Assembly: GCA_035527515.1 (NCBI GenBank)
Contig: DATLAJ010000016.1
Location: 1-20,611 of the forward strand
Origin: a bacterium
Lineage (GTDB): Bacteria; B130-G9
Reading direction: 5' to 3'
Length of the DNA stretch: 20,611 nucleotides
Below, in pieces: positions 1-7,589 of this stretch. How positions within the stretch are numbered: the first letter of the stretch is position 1; every line of letters begins with the position of its first letter. The translations under genes were made by a program, and so were the position numbers. A model generated the notes under the pieces. That model worked only from the letters and a program-made list of their open reading frames with translations, was not told the origin of the DNA and searched no databases.

Positions 1-620
1 TACGTCCGCACTTCTCCGCCCTGCTTGTTGACCGTCTTGGAAACGAGGTCTACCTTCATCTCGTCACTTGTCCCCCGTCCGTTGGCCAGGGACTCGTCGA
101 ATCGGTCTCCCCACGGGTAACCACTTGTGGTGCCCGCCCTGCATGCGTATTCCCATTCCGCCTCCGTCGGCAACCGACCTCCCACAAACCGGCAGTAGGC
201 GTCAGCGCCCTGCCACGTGACGATCACAGGCAACCGGCCGTCCCGGGTCGGGCAATACTTACCATCCACGAACTCAATACCGGACTTCGTCAGCTCTGCA
301 TAGATGCCGGTCTTCACCCCAACCGTCCCGGAAGAACTAGGCCCTGTCGCCCCAATCAGATTCAAGAATGTGCAGAATTCTTGCCTGGTTGTCTCCTTGC
401 GCGAAATCGCAAAACCGGAGATTCTCACCTTGTGAGCGGGCTGGTCGAATTCACGGCCTTCGTCCGCTATGTCACCCATAGTGAACACACCGGCATCGAC
501 ATGCACACTCGCAGTGGTCGCCAGACTGCCGGCCGTGTCATGGGCTATCGCTAGCCCCACTATACCAAACAACAGACAAAGCCACAATACTGGCTGGGCC
601 CTCAACGCTCTCGTTTTCAT
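1..620 (-). CDS. Secreted FGE/SUMF1-domain (formylglycine-generating-enzyme fold) protein, 3' part missing
   Basis: 206 codons are visible; the C-terminal part lies beyond the left edge. The start at 618-620 is preceded by a strong GGAGG site with a short A-rich spacer. Residues 1-26 form a signal peptide (MKTR, then a hydrophobic stretch, probable cleavage after AIA), so export is expected. From residue 38 the protein is an FGE/SUMF1 domain: a VDAGVFTMGD strand, then the family hallmark GGRLPTEAEWEYACRAGTT (about 147-165) and YPWGD. FGE proteins oxidise sulfatase cysteines, but most bacterial members are uncharacterised and many only share the C-type-lectin-like fold. The catalytic cysteine region is outside the window, so activity cannot be judged. 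It is the last visible gene of the minus-strand RHS/propeller cluster, about 98 nt after RHS1. Confidence 0.88.
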   Translation of the reverse strand, partial: MKTRALRAQPVLWLCLLFGIVGLAIAHDTAGSLATTASVHVDAGVFTMGDIADEGREFDQPAHKVRISGFAISRKETTRQEFCTFLNLIGATGPSSSGTVGVKTGIYAELTKSGIEFVDGKYCPTRDGRLPVIVTWQGADAYCRFVGGRLPTEAEWEYACRAGTTSGYPWGDRFDESLANGRGTSDEMKVDLVSKTVNKQGGEVRT

Positions 621-717
621 TCTTTCCTCCTGTGTCCTAACACGAACTATATTTTCACTGGCCATTTGGCTCTCCACCCTCCACGACTCTTCTGCTATTG
701 GACTGCTTATATAGGCT

Positions 718-1059
718 CTATGATCCATAGATCCAGGCTCCAGGGCTCACTAGTTGGCTCACCGCCCGTCTCTGGTCCCACCGGCCCCATACACCGACTT
801 CATATCGTGCGTCCCTTGGCTGGACCTGTGAGCTTTCGGGGTCTTCTGAAGCAACATGGTAATCTTCGCACCCACACCTGCACGTGCAAGAACCCTCCCC
901 GGAACTCCGACAGTCACAACCACATTTCATGCCAAGCGTGGCACAGCCTATGCTGCTACAGCATTTGTTGCACGCCGTTTCGCACGAATCCCCGTCAGGG
1001 TCCCCGTCTTGTGACCCATAGCTGGCTGTCATGCCTGATGGAACCCAGGCCACGCCGGT
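718..1059 (-). other. RHS1 variable C-terminal tail (Cys-rich, 113 aa)
   Basis: This encodes everything after the DPLGL core-boundary motif. The cysteine pattern is C-x3-C-x2-CC-x4-C-x6-C-x-C-x-C-x7-C-x-C-x-C-x-C. The alternating C-x-C runs suggest metal binding or dense disulfide bonding. I do not recognise a named toxin domain. The tail is unrelated to the RHS2 tail except for a C-x2-CC motif. Confidence 0.6.
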
Positions 1060-2538
1060 CAGGCCCAGTGGGTCAACCATCGTGGCGGGATTGTTGCCCA
1101 CGTAAACATACCTGTCAATGCGGCTGCGGCAACCCCTATACAGCGGGTCGCGAGAGGTGAAGCGCCCAAGCCCGTCATCGTAATGCCTCGCCCGGTAATT
1201 GTAGAGGCCCGAGGTGGGATCAAGCGACCGCCCTGTGAAACGATAACGGCTGCTCACGCTACCCGACAGCTGCGTCTCAGTCGGGGAACCCCACGCGTCG
1301 TAATCGTAGCGGGTCATGAGGGTCTCCGAAGCGTTGACCAGCTCGCGGGTCGAACCCAGCCGATCGCGTGTGAAGTAGTGGGTCACGTTCGGGTCGGTTG
1401 TGCGGTCGATCATCGCAATCATCTCATCCACCCTCGGGCCGAAGATATACGACCGCGTCAGGCTCCAGTTGCTGCTGTAGTCCGCCAGGACATGCCCGCC
1501 CGACCAGAAGTAGTTGGTCAGGCCCAGCGTCGAATCGGACGAATAGCGCCTCATGCCGGTGGGGTTGTAGGCATACTCAACGAGGGTGGCGCCGTTCTTC
1601 TTGAAGCCAGCAAGCCGCCGCTCGTAGTCCCAGTCGTAGGTCCACGTATCCGACCCGTCCGACTTGCTCACCAGACACCCGTCCGAAGCATACCCGAATG
1701 ACATCGTGAGGGTGCTCGTCGTGTATTGGGTCAGCTCGTCCGCATTGTCATAGGTGTAGGTCGTGGTGATCGTCGAGGTGGTGTATTCGGACATCTTCGT
1801 GCGGTTGCCGACCGCGTCATAGTCGTAGCCATAATCAGACCCAGACGGGTAGTTGACATGCGTCAGCCGATAGATGTCGTCGTAGGTGTAGCTCGTAGCC
1901 AAGCTGTCCTTGTCCGTCTGGCTCGTTACGTTGCCCACATCGTCATACGCATAGTCCCACGAGCTGATCACCGTCCCATTCGACTTCTTGTTCGTGATCT
2001 TGGTGAGGCGCTTGGCGTCATCGTATTCGTATTCGGTGTAGCAGCCATTCCCAAGCGTCAGTTTCGCCCGGATCGAGCAGCAGGTGGCGTATTCGATCGT
2101 GGCGAAGGTCGAGCCATTCGTGATGTCCGTAACCCGGTTCAACGCATCATAATAGTAGTTGCTCTTACTATTTGACGTGTCCTCGATCCAGAGCAGGTTC
2201 CCGTTGTCATCGTAGGAATACTCGATCTCGAGGCCCTGCGTGTCATCCCGAACCTTTGTGGGCTTGTTCTCAGCATCGTAAGTGAACTCAAACGTGATCG
2301 TCCCGTCCGACGCCTCGGTCATGTTGCCGCTCGCATCGAACTCGTATGCTACGTAGCTGTCGTCCTCGTATTCTTTCTGCACGAGGCGATTTAGGGCGTC
2401 GTAGGTGAACGTGGTCGTGTTACCTAACGGGTCCGTCTTGGTGCTCAGGTTCCCGACCGCATCGTATGTGAACTCCGAATACCTACTCAACGCGTCAGTT
2501 TGGCGGAGAGCCTCCGCTCCCGCAGCACGCTCAATCAA
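718..2538 (-). CDS. RHS/YD-repeat protein 1 with canonical RHS core end and Cys-rich tail; 5'-truncated
   Basis: 606 codons of RHS/YD repeats, with many YD-x-x-GN-L and Y-x-YD-x-x-NR units. These end in a canonical RHS-associated core: YRFTGR, LYNYRARHYDDGLGRF, then NNPATMVDPLGL at about residues 482-493. In characterised RHS toxins a DPxGL site is where the shell protein cuts itself to free the C-terminal tail. Here 113 residues follow, with 12 cysteines packed into 39 residues. There is no signal peptide. The open frame begins with a TTG codon inside non-RHS repeat DNA, and homology to RHS2 starts only at about codon 13 (position 2500). The best nearby Shine-Dalgarno (2549-2556) serves an ATG whose frame closes after five codons at 2531, overlapping the TTG. 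I read it as a 3' RHS module that lost its 5' end. Whether it is translated is unclear; it could be a silent tail cassette. Confidence 0.8.
   Translation of the reverse strand: MIERAAGAEALRQTDALSRYSEFTYDAVGNLSTKTDPLGNTTTFTYDALNRLVQKEYEDDSYVAYEFDASGNMTEASDGTITFEFTYDAENKPTKVRDDTQGLEIEYSYDDNGNLLWIEDTSNSKSNYYYDALNRVTDITNGSTFATIEYATCCSIRAKLTLGNGCYTEYEYDDAKRLTKITNKKSNGTVISSWDYAYDDVGNVTSQTDKDSLATSYTYDDIYRLTHVNYPSGSDYGYDYDAVGNRTKMSEYTTSTITTTYTYDNADELTQYTTSTLTMSFGYASDGCLVSKSDGSDTWTYDWDYERRLAGFKKNGATLVEYAYNPTGMRRYSSDSTLGLTNYFWSGGHVLADYSSNWSLTRSYIFGPRVDEMIAMIDRTTDPNVTHYFTRDRLGSTRELVNASETLMTRYDYDAWGSPTETQLSGSVSSRYRFTGRSLDPTSGLYNYRARHYDDGLGRFTSRDPLYRGCRSRIDRYVYVGNNPATMVDPLGLTGVAWVPSGMTASYGSQDGDPDGDSCETACNKCCSSIGCATLGMKCGCDCRSSGEGSCTCRCGCEDYHVASEDPESSQVQPRDARYEVGVWGRWDQRRAVSQLVSPGAWIYGS
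1241..2500 (-). repeat. Duplicated RHS core, copy A
   Basis: This 1260-bp segment of RHS1 aligns along its length with copy B at 5689-6933, in the same orientation. The proteins are near-identical over long stretches; DNA differences are mostly at third codon positions. Copy A carries 15 extra bases (five codons) in the region encoding VDEMIAMIDRTTDP. Homology stops at the YRF-x-G motif on the C-terminal side. On the N-terminal side it stops at 2500, next to the 20-nt element. Confidence 0.85.
2502..2521. repeat. 20-nt hairpin element, copy 1
   Basis: GGCGGAGAGCCTCCGCTCCC, which folds as GCGGAG-AGC-CTCCGC. An identical copy in the same orientation lies at 7604-7623. It sits exactly where RHS1 loses homology to RHS2, so it is probably a dispersed repeat and a recombination junction. 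Confidence 0.75.
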
Positions 2539-2667
2539 GCTGTCTCATCGCCTCCCTTCGTGCGCCTTCGTGGCCTTCGTGGATCATTTCCAATTCATCC
2601 TTCATCCTTTAGACAGGCTGGAAAGCCCGTCCTACACTCGTTTCATCCTTCCGCTGCCAACTGCCAA
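2539..2667. repeat. Mosaic of short repeats between propeller gene and RHS1
   Basis: This 129-bp stretch is built almost entirely of repeat-like pieces. CCTTCGTG occurs three times at 2555, 2565 and 2574. ATCCTTCATCC-type repeats lie around 2596-2609. A hairpin-like GACAGGCTGGAAAGCCCGTCC lies at 2612-2632 (arms ACAGGCT/AGCCCGT, GGAA loop). GCCAACT is tandemly repeated at 2656-2669, running into the propeller stop codon. It shows no coding potential and no clear promoter. The pieces look like the short dispersed repeats of PVC-type genomes, but I cannot confirm other copies from this window. Confidence 0.6.
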
Positions 2668-4860
2668 CTAGTCCTTATGGTATGTTGCGATGGCGATCTT
2701 TGCGCCTCGTGCGCCGATGAGCAGGTCCATGCCGCCCAGGAGGCTGATGCCGCCGTAGAACGTGTAGTCCCCGGGCGGGAGGGTTGAGGCGTTGAGGCGC
2801 AGGAGCTCTTCTGTCTCGATGGAGTATGCGCCGAGGACGCGTTTTGTGCCTTCCGGCGTTGGGCCCCACGCGGGGTAGTAGTAGAGTGTGCCGTTGTGTT
2901 CGCAAGCGAGCCACAGAAGCACCGGTATGACCGCCCCCGCGTTCGTGAAAGTCCCGCTCACCGTCAGATACCCGTCCGGGGTCGCCTGGGCAGCAAGCTC
3001 CAGCTTCTGCTGCGCCGGCCCGCCATCCTCGATGCGATTCAGCCCGTGCTCCGTCCCAACCCACTTGTCGCCGTTGTGGTCGATGGCTATCGTCGTTATC
3101 GAAGCGTGGGTGAGAGGATCGGATATGCGATTCCAGTTGCCCGGCTGGCCATAGACCAAACCATTCAAAGTTCCCAGCCAAATAGTGTCTTCCGAATCTG
3201 TGGCGACGGCCATAGTGTCCTCATCGTAAATCCACTCCCAATCAGCGCCGGGATAGCCTTTGTATGCGCCGCCATAACCGTACAGAAAGGCGCTGCCATG
3301 AGCGTCAAACACAATCGGACATATTCCGGGGAAATTCAGGAACGTGGGCGTCAGGTCGGTTCCGTATCTGAAGTGGTGCCATTGCTTCCCATCGAACATC
3401 GTGTATCCTTCCCACTGCTCGAACCATAAAGTGTCCCCCGGCCCCACGGTGATTGAATAGACGACGCTGGATCCGAAACGGTCGGCCGATGGATAAGCTT
3501 GCCAAGCGTGGTCATCATACGAGACAACCGTGGCGTTCGTTGCATATTGGGAGAACCACTTGGTGCCCTTGCGATCAACTGTGACGAAGTTCGAGCTTGT
3601 GAGCGGCGAGTTGCTCGAGTCGTAGAGGCGGAACTCGTCGTCGATCAGCCTCATTGCGCCCACGCTTGCTTCAAACCACTGAGTCCCATTGATGTCCATG
3701 GAGCAGCGACTTGGGTAGAAGCCTTGCTGCCACGGTGCCCAGACAGTGGTGAAGTGACCATCGTCTGACCTCCCCAACAGGGGCCATGAGTGCGCTGATA
3801 TCCATAGGACCCCGTTGGACGCCAATGAGACAGCTCGTATGTGGTCTCCAGGTATGCCCTCAAAGAAGATCCTTATGAACCTCGTATCTTGAAGAAGCAG
3901 TAGGCCTAATCCAGATGTGCCAACCAGGACCGTTCCCTCCGCCACTGGCTGCAAGCTTCTTAGATCCTGCAAACTAACGCCCAACGCCTGGGTAAACTGG
4001 GTCGTTCTGCTACTGTCCCAGCTTATCAATCTATCGGAGCTCATTGCCCATATAATCCCATCAGCGCCAACCTTCAAGAAGTGAGGGGCATGGCCCGACG
4101 CCCAGACAGGGTCATTTGACACGATCTCCCATTCTCCACCGTCATATCGCCAGAGTCCGGACGGATTATCGCCCGTCCCCCAAACGGTGCCCGCGTCGTC
4201 TGTTGTCATCGCTGAGAACGATTCTGGATTGTCAAAGAGCGTCCATCCGGTTTCATCCAGCCTGAAGACTTTGCTGAATCTCCCGTTCTCTGGATATGCA
4301 ACTGCGCATCCCCAAACTTCCCCGGAATTACCCACGCACAGACAGCCGGATTCTAGGCGCGGGAATCCTCCCGGCCATTCGAACACGTCCCAGCTTCCTT
4401 CGTGATACCTCCACAAGCGAGTGGGTCCCCCTACCCAAAGCGCTCCATTAGCGCCAACATCAATCATCATGTCGTCACACATCACAATTCGTTGCGCGCC
4501 CGTAATGTCTTCTACTGACAGCTCGCAGCCACTTATCTGGACGAGAAAGAACCGTTGGGCCTGCCACTCTCCGAACTCCGCAAGCAGAAGGGTTCTCTCG
4601 CCCACGACGAAGGCGTTCATCATTTGATCATCTGGAAGCCCATCGTGCAGGCCAAATCTCACAAGGTGACCGTTCCTCATGACATACAACCCTGCATTTG
4701 TCGCCAGAGCGAGCGTGCCGTCCTTGTAGTCCATGCTCCAGATGGTGTTAGGTCCTGCGTGATGCTGTTCCACGGTTATCTCATCTGCGCACACTGGCAT
4801 CGCGGCACAGCCTACGACGAGAATGAGAACCAGCTCTTGAATTAGTCCTGCGTGTCTCAT
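2668..4860 (-). CDS. Secreted beta-propeller protein (two-component-regulator-propeller-type repeats)
   Basis: 730 residues from the ATG at 4858-4860, chosen because AGGAGG lies just upstream. The longer frame to 4884 would spoil the signal peptide MRHAGLIQE...AAMPVCA|DE. About a dozen blade-like repeats follow (residues about 40-610), each with a G-x-(I/L/V)-W-x-G/A core, for example GANGALWVGG, DDAGTVWGTG, DSEDTIWLGT and DHNGDKWVGTEHGLNRI. Such repeats form propellers in periplasmic sensor domains of hybrid histidine kinases, but no kinase or membrane helix is present, so this is an exported stand-alone propeller. The last roughly 110 residues form a separate beta-rich domain (NGTLYYYPAWGPTPEG, LPPGDYTFYGGI). 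The gene begins 47 nt after the RHS2 stop, with no obvious promoter between, so the two are probably co-transcribed. Ligand unknown. Confidence 0.85.
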   Translation of the reverse strand: MRHAGLIQELVLILVVGCAAMPVCADEITVEQHHAGPNTIWSMDYKDGTLALATNAGLYVMRNGHLVRFGLHDGLPDDQMMNAFVVGERTLLLAEFGEWQAQRFFLVQISGCELSVEDITGAQRIVMCDDMMIDVGANGALWVGGPTRLWRYHEGSWDVFEWPGGFPRLESGCLCVGNSGEVWGCAVAYPENGRFSKVFRLDETGWTLFDNPESFSAMTTDDAGTVWGTGDNPSGLWRYDGGEWEIVSNDPVWASGHAPHFLKVGADGIIWAMSSDRLISWDSSRTTQFTQALGVSLQDLRSLQPVAEGTVLVGTSGLGLLLLQDTRFIRIFFEGIPGDHIRAVSLASNGVLWISAHSWPLLGRSDDGHFTTVWAPWQQGFYPSRCSMDINGTQWFEASVGAMRLIDDEFRLYDSSNSPLTSSNFVTVDRKGTKWFSQYATNATVVSYDDHAWQAYPSADRFGSSVVYSITVGPGDTLWFEQWEGYTMFDGKQWHHFRYGTDLTPTFLNFPGICPIVFDAHGSAFLYGYGGAYKGYPGADWEWIYDEDTMAVATDSEDTIWLGTLNGLVYGQPGNWNRISDPLTHASITTIAIDHNGDKWVGTEHGLNRIEDGGPAQQKLELAAQATPDGYLTVSGTFTNAGAVIPVLLWLACEHNGTLYYYPAWGPTPEGTKRVLGAYSIETEELLRLNASTLPPGDYTFYGGISLLGGMDLLIGARGAKIAIATYHKD

Positions 4861-4907
4861 TTTTCCTCCTACTTCTTGACACAAGGTCTTCTTGTTCTAA
4901 CCTCAGA

Positions 4908-7388
4908 TTATAGATCCTTCGCGGGAAGCGGGGTAAGCCTGGTGGAGATATAGGGACAAGATGCGTCGCAAGTGCTCTCTAGATCAGTGAAGCTCGGCGC
5001 TTCATCCAGCCCCGTCCCACACCAGTAGGACCGCATAGGCTTCTTTATGCAAGTGTCTCTCTGCGGACAGGCGGTGCGTTGTTTCGTCCCATAAAGCGAG
5101 AAACAGTAGTCACAGCACATATAAATCCATCCGCAAGGTCGTCCGGACTCATCCCAGTTCTCCTTGTGCGAGGCCTTTTTAAGTGCTGTTTCATGGCTCC
5201 CATAACCGTTCTCGCCATCGCACCATCCCCACGTCTTGTGGTAGGTGTCAAACTCAAAGTCGCCCTTATTGGGATTTACCCACCACTGGTGCCAACAGTA
5301 CTTCCTGCACTTATCCATCTTGGCTTCGCAATCCTTCATGCCACCCATGCCAGCGATGGGATCCCCGTGCTTCAACACGATCAGAATCTCACCATACTTC
5401 CTAAGCATCTCCATATGGTATTCTGCCGCAACGATAAGGTTTGCATTCCCGAGTCGGCACCAGCTGTAATGCTCCTCGCAGCAAACGGCGCAGTCCGGCC
5501 TGGCCCTACACTCCTGCCCCCAATCATCTTCCAACACTAAGCTTACTGGGACCACATTCAGCGCGGAATACGGGCTGGTCGCTGTCCCTGCTAGAGCTTT
5601 CTGATATGTGCGACCAAGATCTGCGTCATAATCGAGCCCCGTGCCGGCGTAGTGCTCCGACGTTGAGGCGTAATACCAGCCTCGGAAGCGATAGTCGGTC
5701 GAGACGCTGCCGGAGAGCTGGGTTTCCGTGAGGTCGCCCCACACGTCATAGGCATAGCGCGTGTTGACCGTCTCCGAGGCGTTGACTAGATCGCGCGTGG
5801 ACCCGAGGCGATCCTTCATGAAGTAATGAACTGTGTCAGGGTCCGTTGACCGGTCCAGCATTGCGTCCGCACCGAGTATGTAGGACGTCATCAGCGACCA
5901 ATTGGAGCTATACTCTCCTAGTACCTGCAGCCCAGCGTGGAAGTAGTTGGTGAGGCCGAGCGTCGAATCGGACGAATAGCGCCTCGTGCCGGTGGGGTTG
6001 TAGCCGTATTCGACGAGGGAGGCGCCGTTCTTCTTGAAGACCTGGAGGCGGCGCTCGTAGTCCCAGTCGTAGGTCCACGTGTCTGACCCATCCGACTTGC
6101 TCACCAAGCACCCATCCGACGCATACCCGAACGTCATCGTAAGGGTCGATGTCGTCCACTGGGTCAGCTCGTCCGCGTCGTCGTAGGTGTATGTCGTGGT
6201 AATCGTCGAGGTTGTATATTCGTGCAGCTTCGTGCGGTTACCCACCCCATCATACTCATACCCATAATCAGACCCGGACGGGTAGTTCACATGGGTCAGC
6301 CGATAGACGTCGTCGTAGGTGTAGCTCGTCTGGTTCGAATCTTTGTCAGTCTGGCTCGTCACGTTGCCGACATCGTCATAGCCGTAGTCCCACGATGAGA
6401 TCACGGTGCCGTTCGACTTCTTGTTCGTGATCTTCGTCAGGCGCTTGGCGTCGTCGTAGCTATACTCCGTGTAGCAGCCGTTCCCGAGCGACATCTTCGT
6501 CCGGATTGAGCAGCAGGTCGCGTATTGTATCGTCGCGAATGTCGAGCCGTTCACGACGTCCGTAACCCGGTTGAGGCCGTCATAATAATAGTTGATCTTA
6601 TTATTGGACGTGTCCTCGATCCAGAGCAGGTTCCCGTTGTCGTCATAGGCATACTCGATCTCTAGGCCCTGCGTGTCATCCCGAACCTTGGTCGGCTTGC
6701 TCTCGGCATCGTAGGTGAACTCGAAGGTGATCGTCCCGTCCGACGCCTCGGTCAGGTTCCCGTTCGCATCATACTGATACGCTACATAACTGTCGTCCTC
6801 GTATTCTTTCTGCACGAGGCGATTTACAGCGTCGTAGGTGAACGTCGTGGCGTCCCCGAGCGGGTCGGTCTTCGTGCTCAGGTTGCCGACTGCGTCGAAC
6901 GTAAACTCCGAATACCTACCCAACGCATCCGTCTGCTTCGTCACGCGGTTCAGGTTGTTGTATTGGTAGGTCACGAAATCCTTGTCCCGGCCGTCGATTA
7001 TCTTCACGACGTTGCCGTTCTTGTCGTATTGATACTCCGTCTCGTTGCTCTTGGCGTCCGTCACCTTCGTCTTGCGATACAGGTCGTCGTAGTAGTAGAA
7101 GGTCTCGCCCCCCTCCGCATCCTTACGCCTCGTGATCGTCCCAACGCTGCTGTAATACGTGTAACTCGTGTGGTCCAGCGGGTCCTGCGCCTCAGTCCGG
7201 CGGTTCAACTTGTCATAGACATAGCTGTACTCAGTCTCGTCCGGCAGCGTCTTCGTCGTCAGGTTGCCGTTCGCATCGTAGGTGAAGTCGGTCTCCTTAT
7301 CCATGGCATCAGTTACCTTGGTGCGCATGTTCCGCGAGTTGTAGGTGTATTCGGTCTCATTGCCGAGCTTGTCGAGGCAACCTATCAT
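4908..7388 (-). CDS. RHS/YD-repeat protein 2 with large Cys-rich C-terminal tail
   Basis: 826 residues from the ATG at 7386-7388, which has AGGAG six bases upstream; a TTG two codons earlier is less likely. The protein starts directly in YD repeats (KLGNETEYTYNSRN, TDFTYDANGNL) and has no signal peptide or N-terminal trafficking domain. About 600 residues of repeats include the region shared with RHS1 and end near RLGSTRDLVNASE and YRFRG. Past this point the usual core end is degenerate: DYDADLGRTYQKALAG replaces YDxxxGRFxSxDP, and there is no NNPxxxxDPxGL boundary. The tail that follows (about 220 residues) has 18 cysteines, including PDCAVCC, MDKCRKYC and YMCCDYC, and matches no toxin domain I know. 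It is the first gene of the minus-strand cluster and lies directly behind a strong promoter. Export and partner are unknown. Confidence 0.85.
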   Translation of the reverse strand: MIGCLDKLGNETEYTYNSRNMRTKVTDAMDKETDFTYDANGNLTTKTLPDETEYSYVYDKLNRRTEAQDPLDHTSYTYYSSVGTITRRKDAEGGETFYYYDDLYRKTKVTDAKSNETEYQYDKNGNVVKIIDGRDKDFVTYQYNNLNRVTKQTDALGRYSEFTFDAVGNLSTKTDPLGDATTFTYDAVNRLVQKEYEDDSYVAYQYDANGNLTEASDGTITFEFTYDAESKPTKVRDDTQGLEIEYAYDDNGNLLWIEDTSNNKINYYYDGLNRVTDVVNGSTFATIQYATCCSIRTKMSLGNGCYTEYSYDDAKRLTKITNKKSNGTVISSWDYGYDDVGNVTSQTDKDSNQTSYTYDDVYRLTHVNYPSGSDYGYEYDGVGNRTKLHEYTTSTITTTYTYDDADELTQWTTSTLTMTFGYASDGCLVSKSDGSDTWTYDWDYERRLQVFKKNGASLVEYGYNPTGTRRYSSDSTLGLTNYFHAGLQVLGEYSSNWSLMTSYILGADAMLDRSTDPDTVHYFMKDRLGSTRDLVNASETVNTRYAYDVWGDLTETQLSGSVSTDYRFRGWYYASTSEHYAGTGLDYDADLGRTYQKALAGTATSPYSALNVVPVSLVLEDDWGQECRARPDCAVCCEEHYSWCRLGNANLIVAAEYHMEMLRKYGEILIVLKHGDPIAGMGGMKDCEAKMDKCRKYCWHQWWVNPNKGDFEFDTYHKTWGWCDGENGYGSHETALKKASHKENWDESGRPCGWIYMCCDYCFSLYGTKQRTACPQRDTCIKKPMRSYWCGTGLDEAPSFTDLESTCDASCPYISTRLTPLPAKDL
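4911..5570 (-). other. RHS2 variable C-terminal tail (18 cysteines)
   Basis: The approximate region encodes about 220 residues after the degenerate core end (from about SALNVVPVSLV). The cysteines occur in C-x5-C-x2-CC-x6-C, C-x6-C-x3-C and C-x7-CC-x2-C groupings, mixed with many Trp, Tyr and His residues. The even count would fit disulfides in an exported domain, or metal clusters. I do not recognise a family. Confidence 0.55.
5689..6933 (-). repeat. Duplicated RHS core, copy B
   Basis: This is the counterpart of copy A (1241-2500) within RHS2. Unlike copy A, its upstream side continues in-frame into further YD repeats, so copy B is the fuller version. Confidence 0.85.
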
Positions 7389-7429
7389 AAGCAACTCCTA
7401 GCCATTCCCCAGCATCGCCGGATGGAGGC

Positions 7430-7450
7430 TTAACGGGTCATATCCGTTAA
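7430..7450. promoter_or_regulatory. Perfect inverted repeat in the RHS2 leader
   Basis: TTAACGG-GTCATAT-CCGTTAA has 7-bp perfect arms and a 7-nt spacer. It lies between the predicted transcription start (about 7467) and the RHS2 start codon, so it would be a hairpin in the mRNA leader or a protein-binding palindrome. Confidence 0.5.
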
Positions 7451-7473
7451 TCATATTCGCACAACTAATGAAC

Positions 7474-7501
7474 ATAATACCAATGTTCTGTGCTATGTCA
7501 A
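7474..7501 (-). promoter_or_regulatory. Sigma-70-type promoter for the RHS2-propeller cluster
   Basis: On the minus strand a perfect -35 TTGACA (7496-7501) is followed after 16 nt by TATTAT (7474-7479), five of six matches to the -10. A TG lies one base upstream of the -10, as in extended -10 promoters. It would give a leader of about 80 nt before the RHS2 ATG. This is the best promoter match I found in the window. Confidence 0.65.
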
Positions 7502-7529
7502 GCGCCTTTCTACCGAAACGCCGGCGCTT
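7500..7529. promoter_or_regulatory. Inverted repeat abutting the -35 box
   Basis: AAGCGCC (7500-7506) and GGCGCTT (7523-7529) are perfect 7-bp arms separated by 16 nt. One arm overlaps the -35 hexamer of the minus-strand promoter, a position typical of a repressor operator. There is no T tract for a terminator on either side. Confidence 0.4.
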
Positions 7530-7589
7530 CTAATCCGAAGGCAGCGTGGGGAAGATGAGGAGGCGAGCGGCAAAGAAACCTACGGCGCG

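Noticed and set aside
1183-2175. Long plus-strand open frames opposite RHS1 (and similarly opposite RHS2)
   Set aside because: They mirror the codon pattern of the RHS repeats on the other strand, lack ribosome binding sites and encode basic, low-complexity protein.
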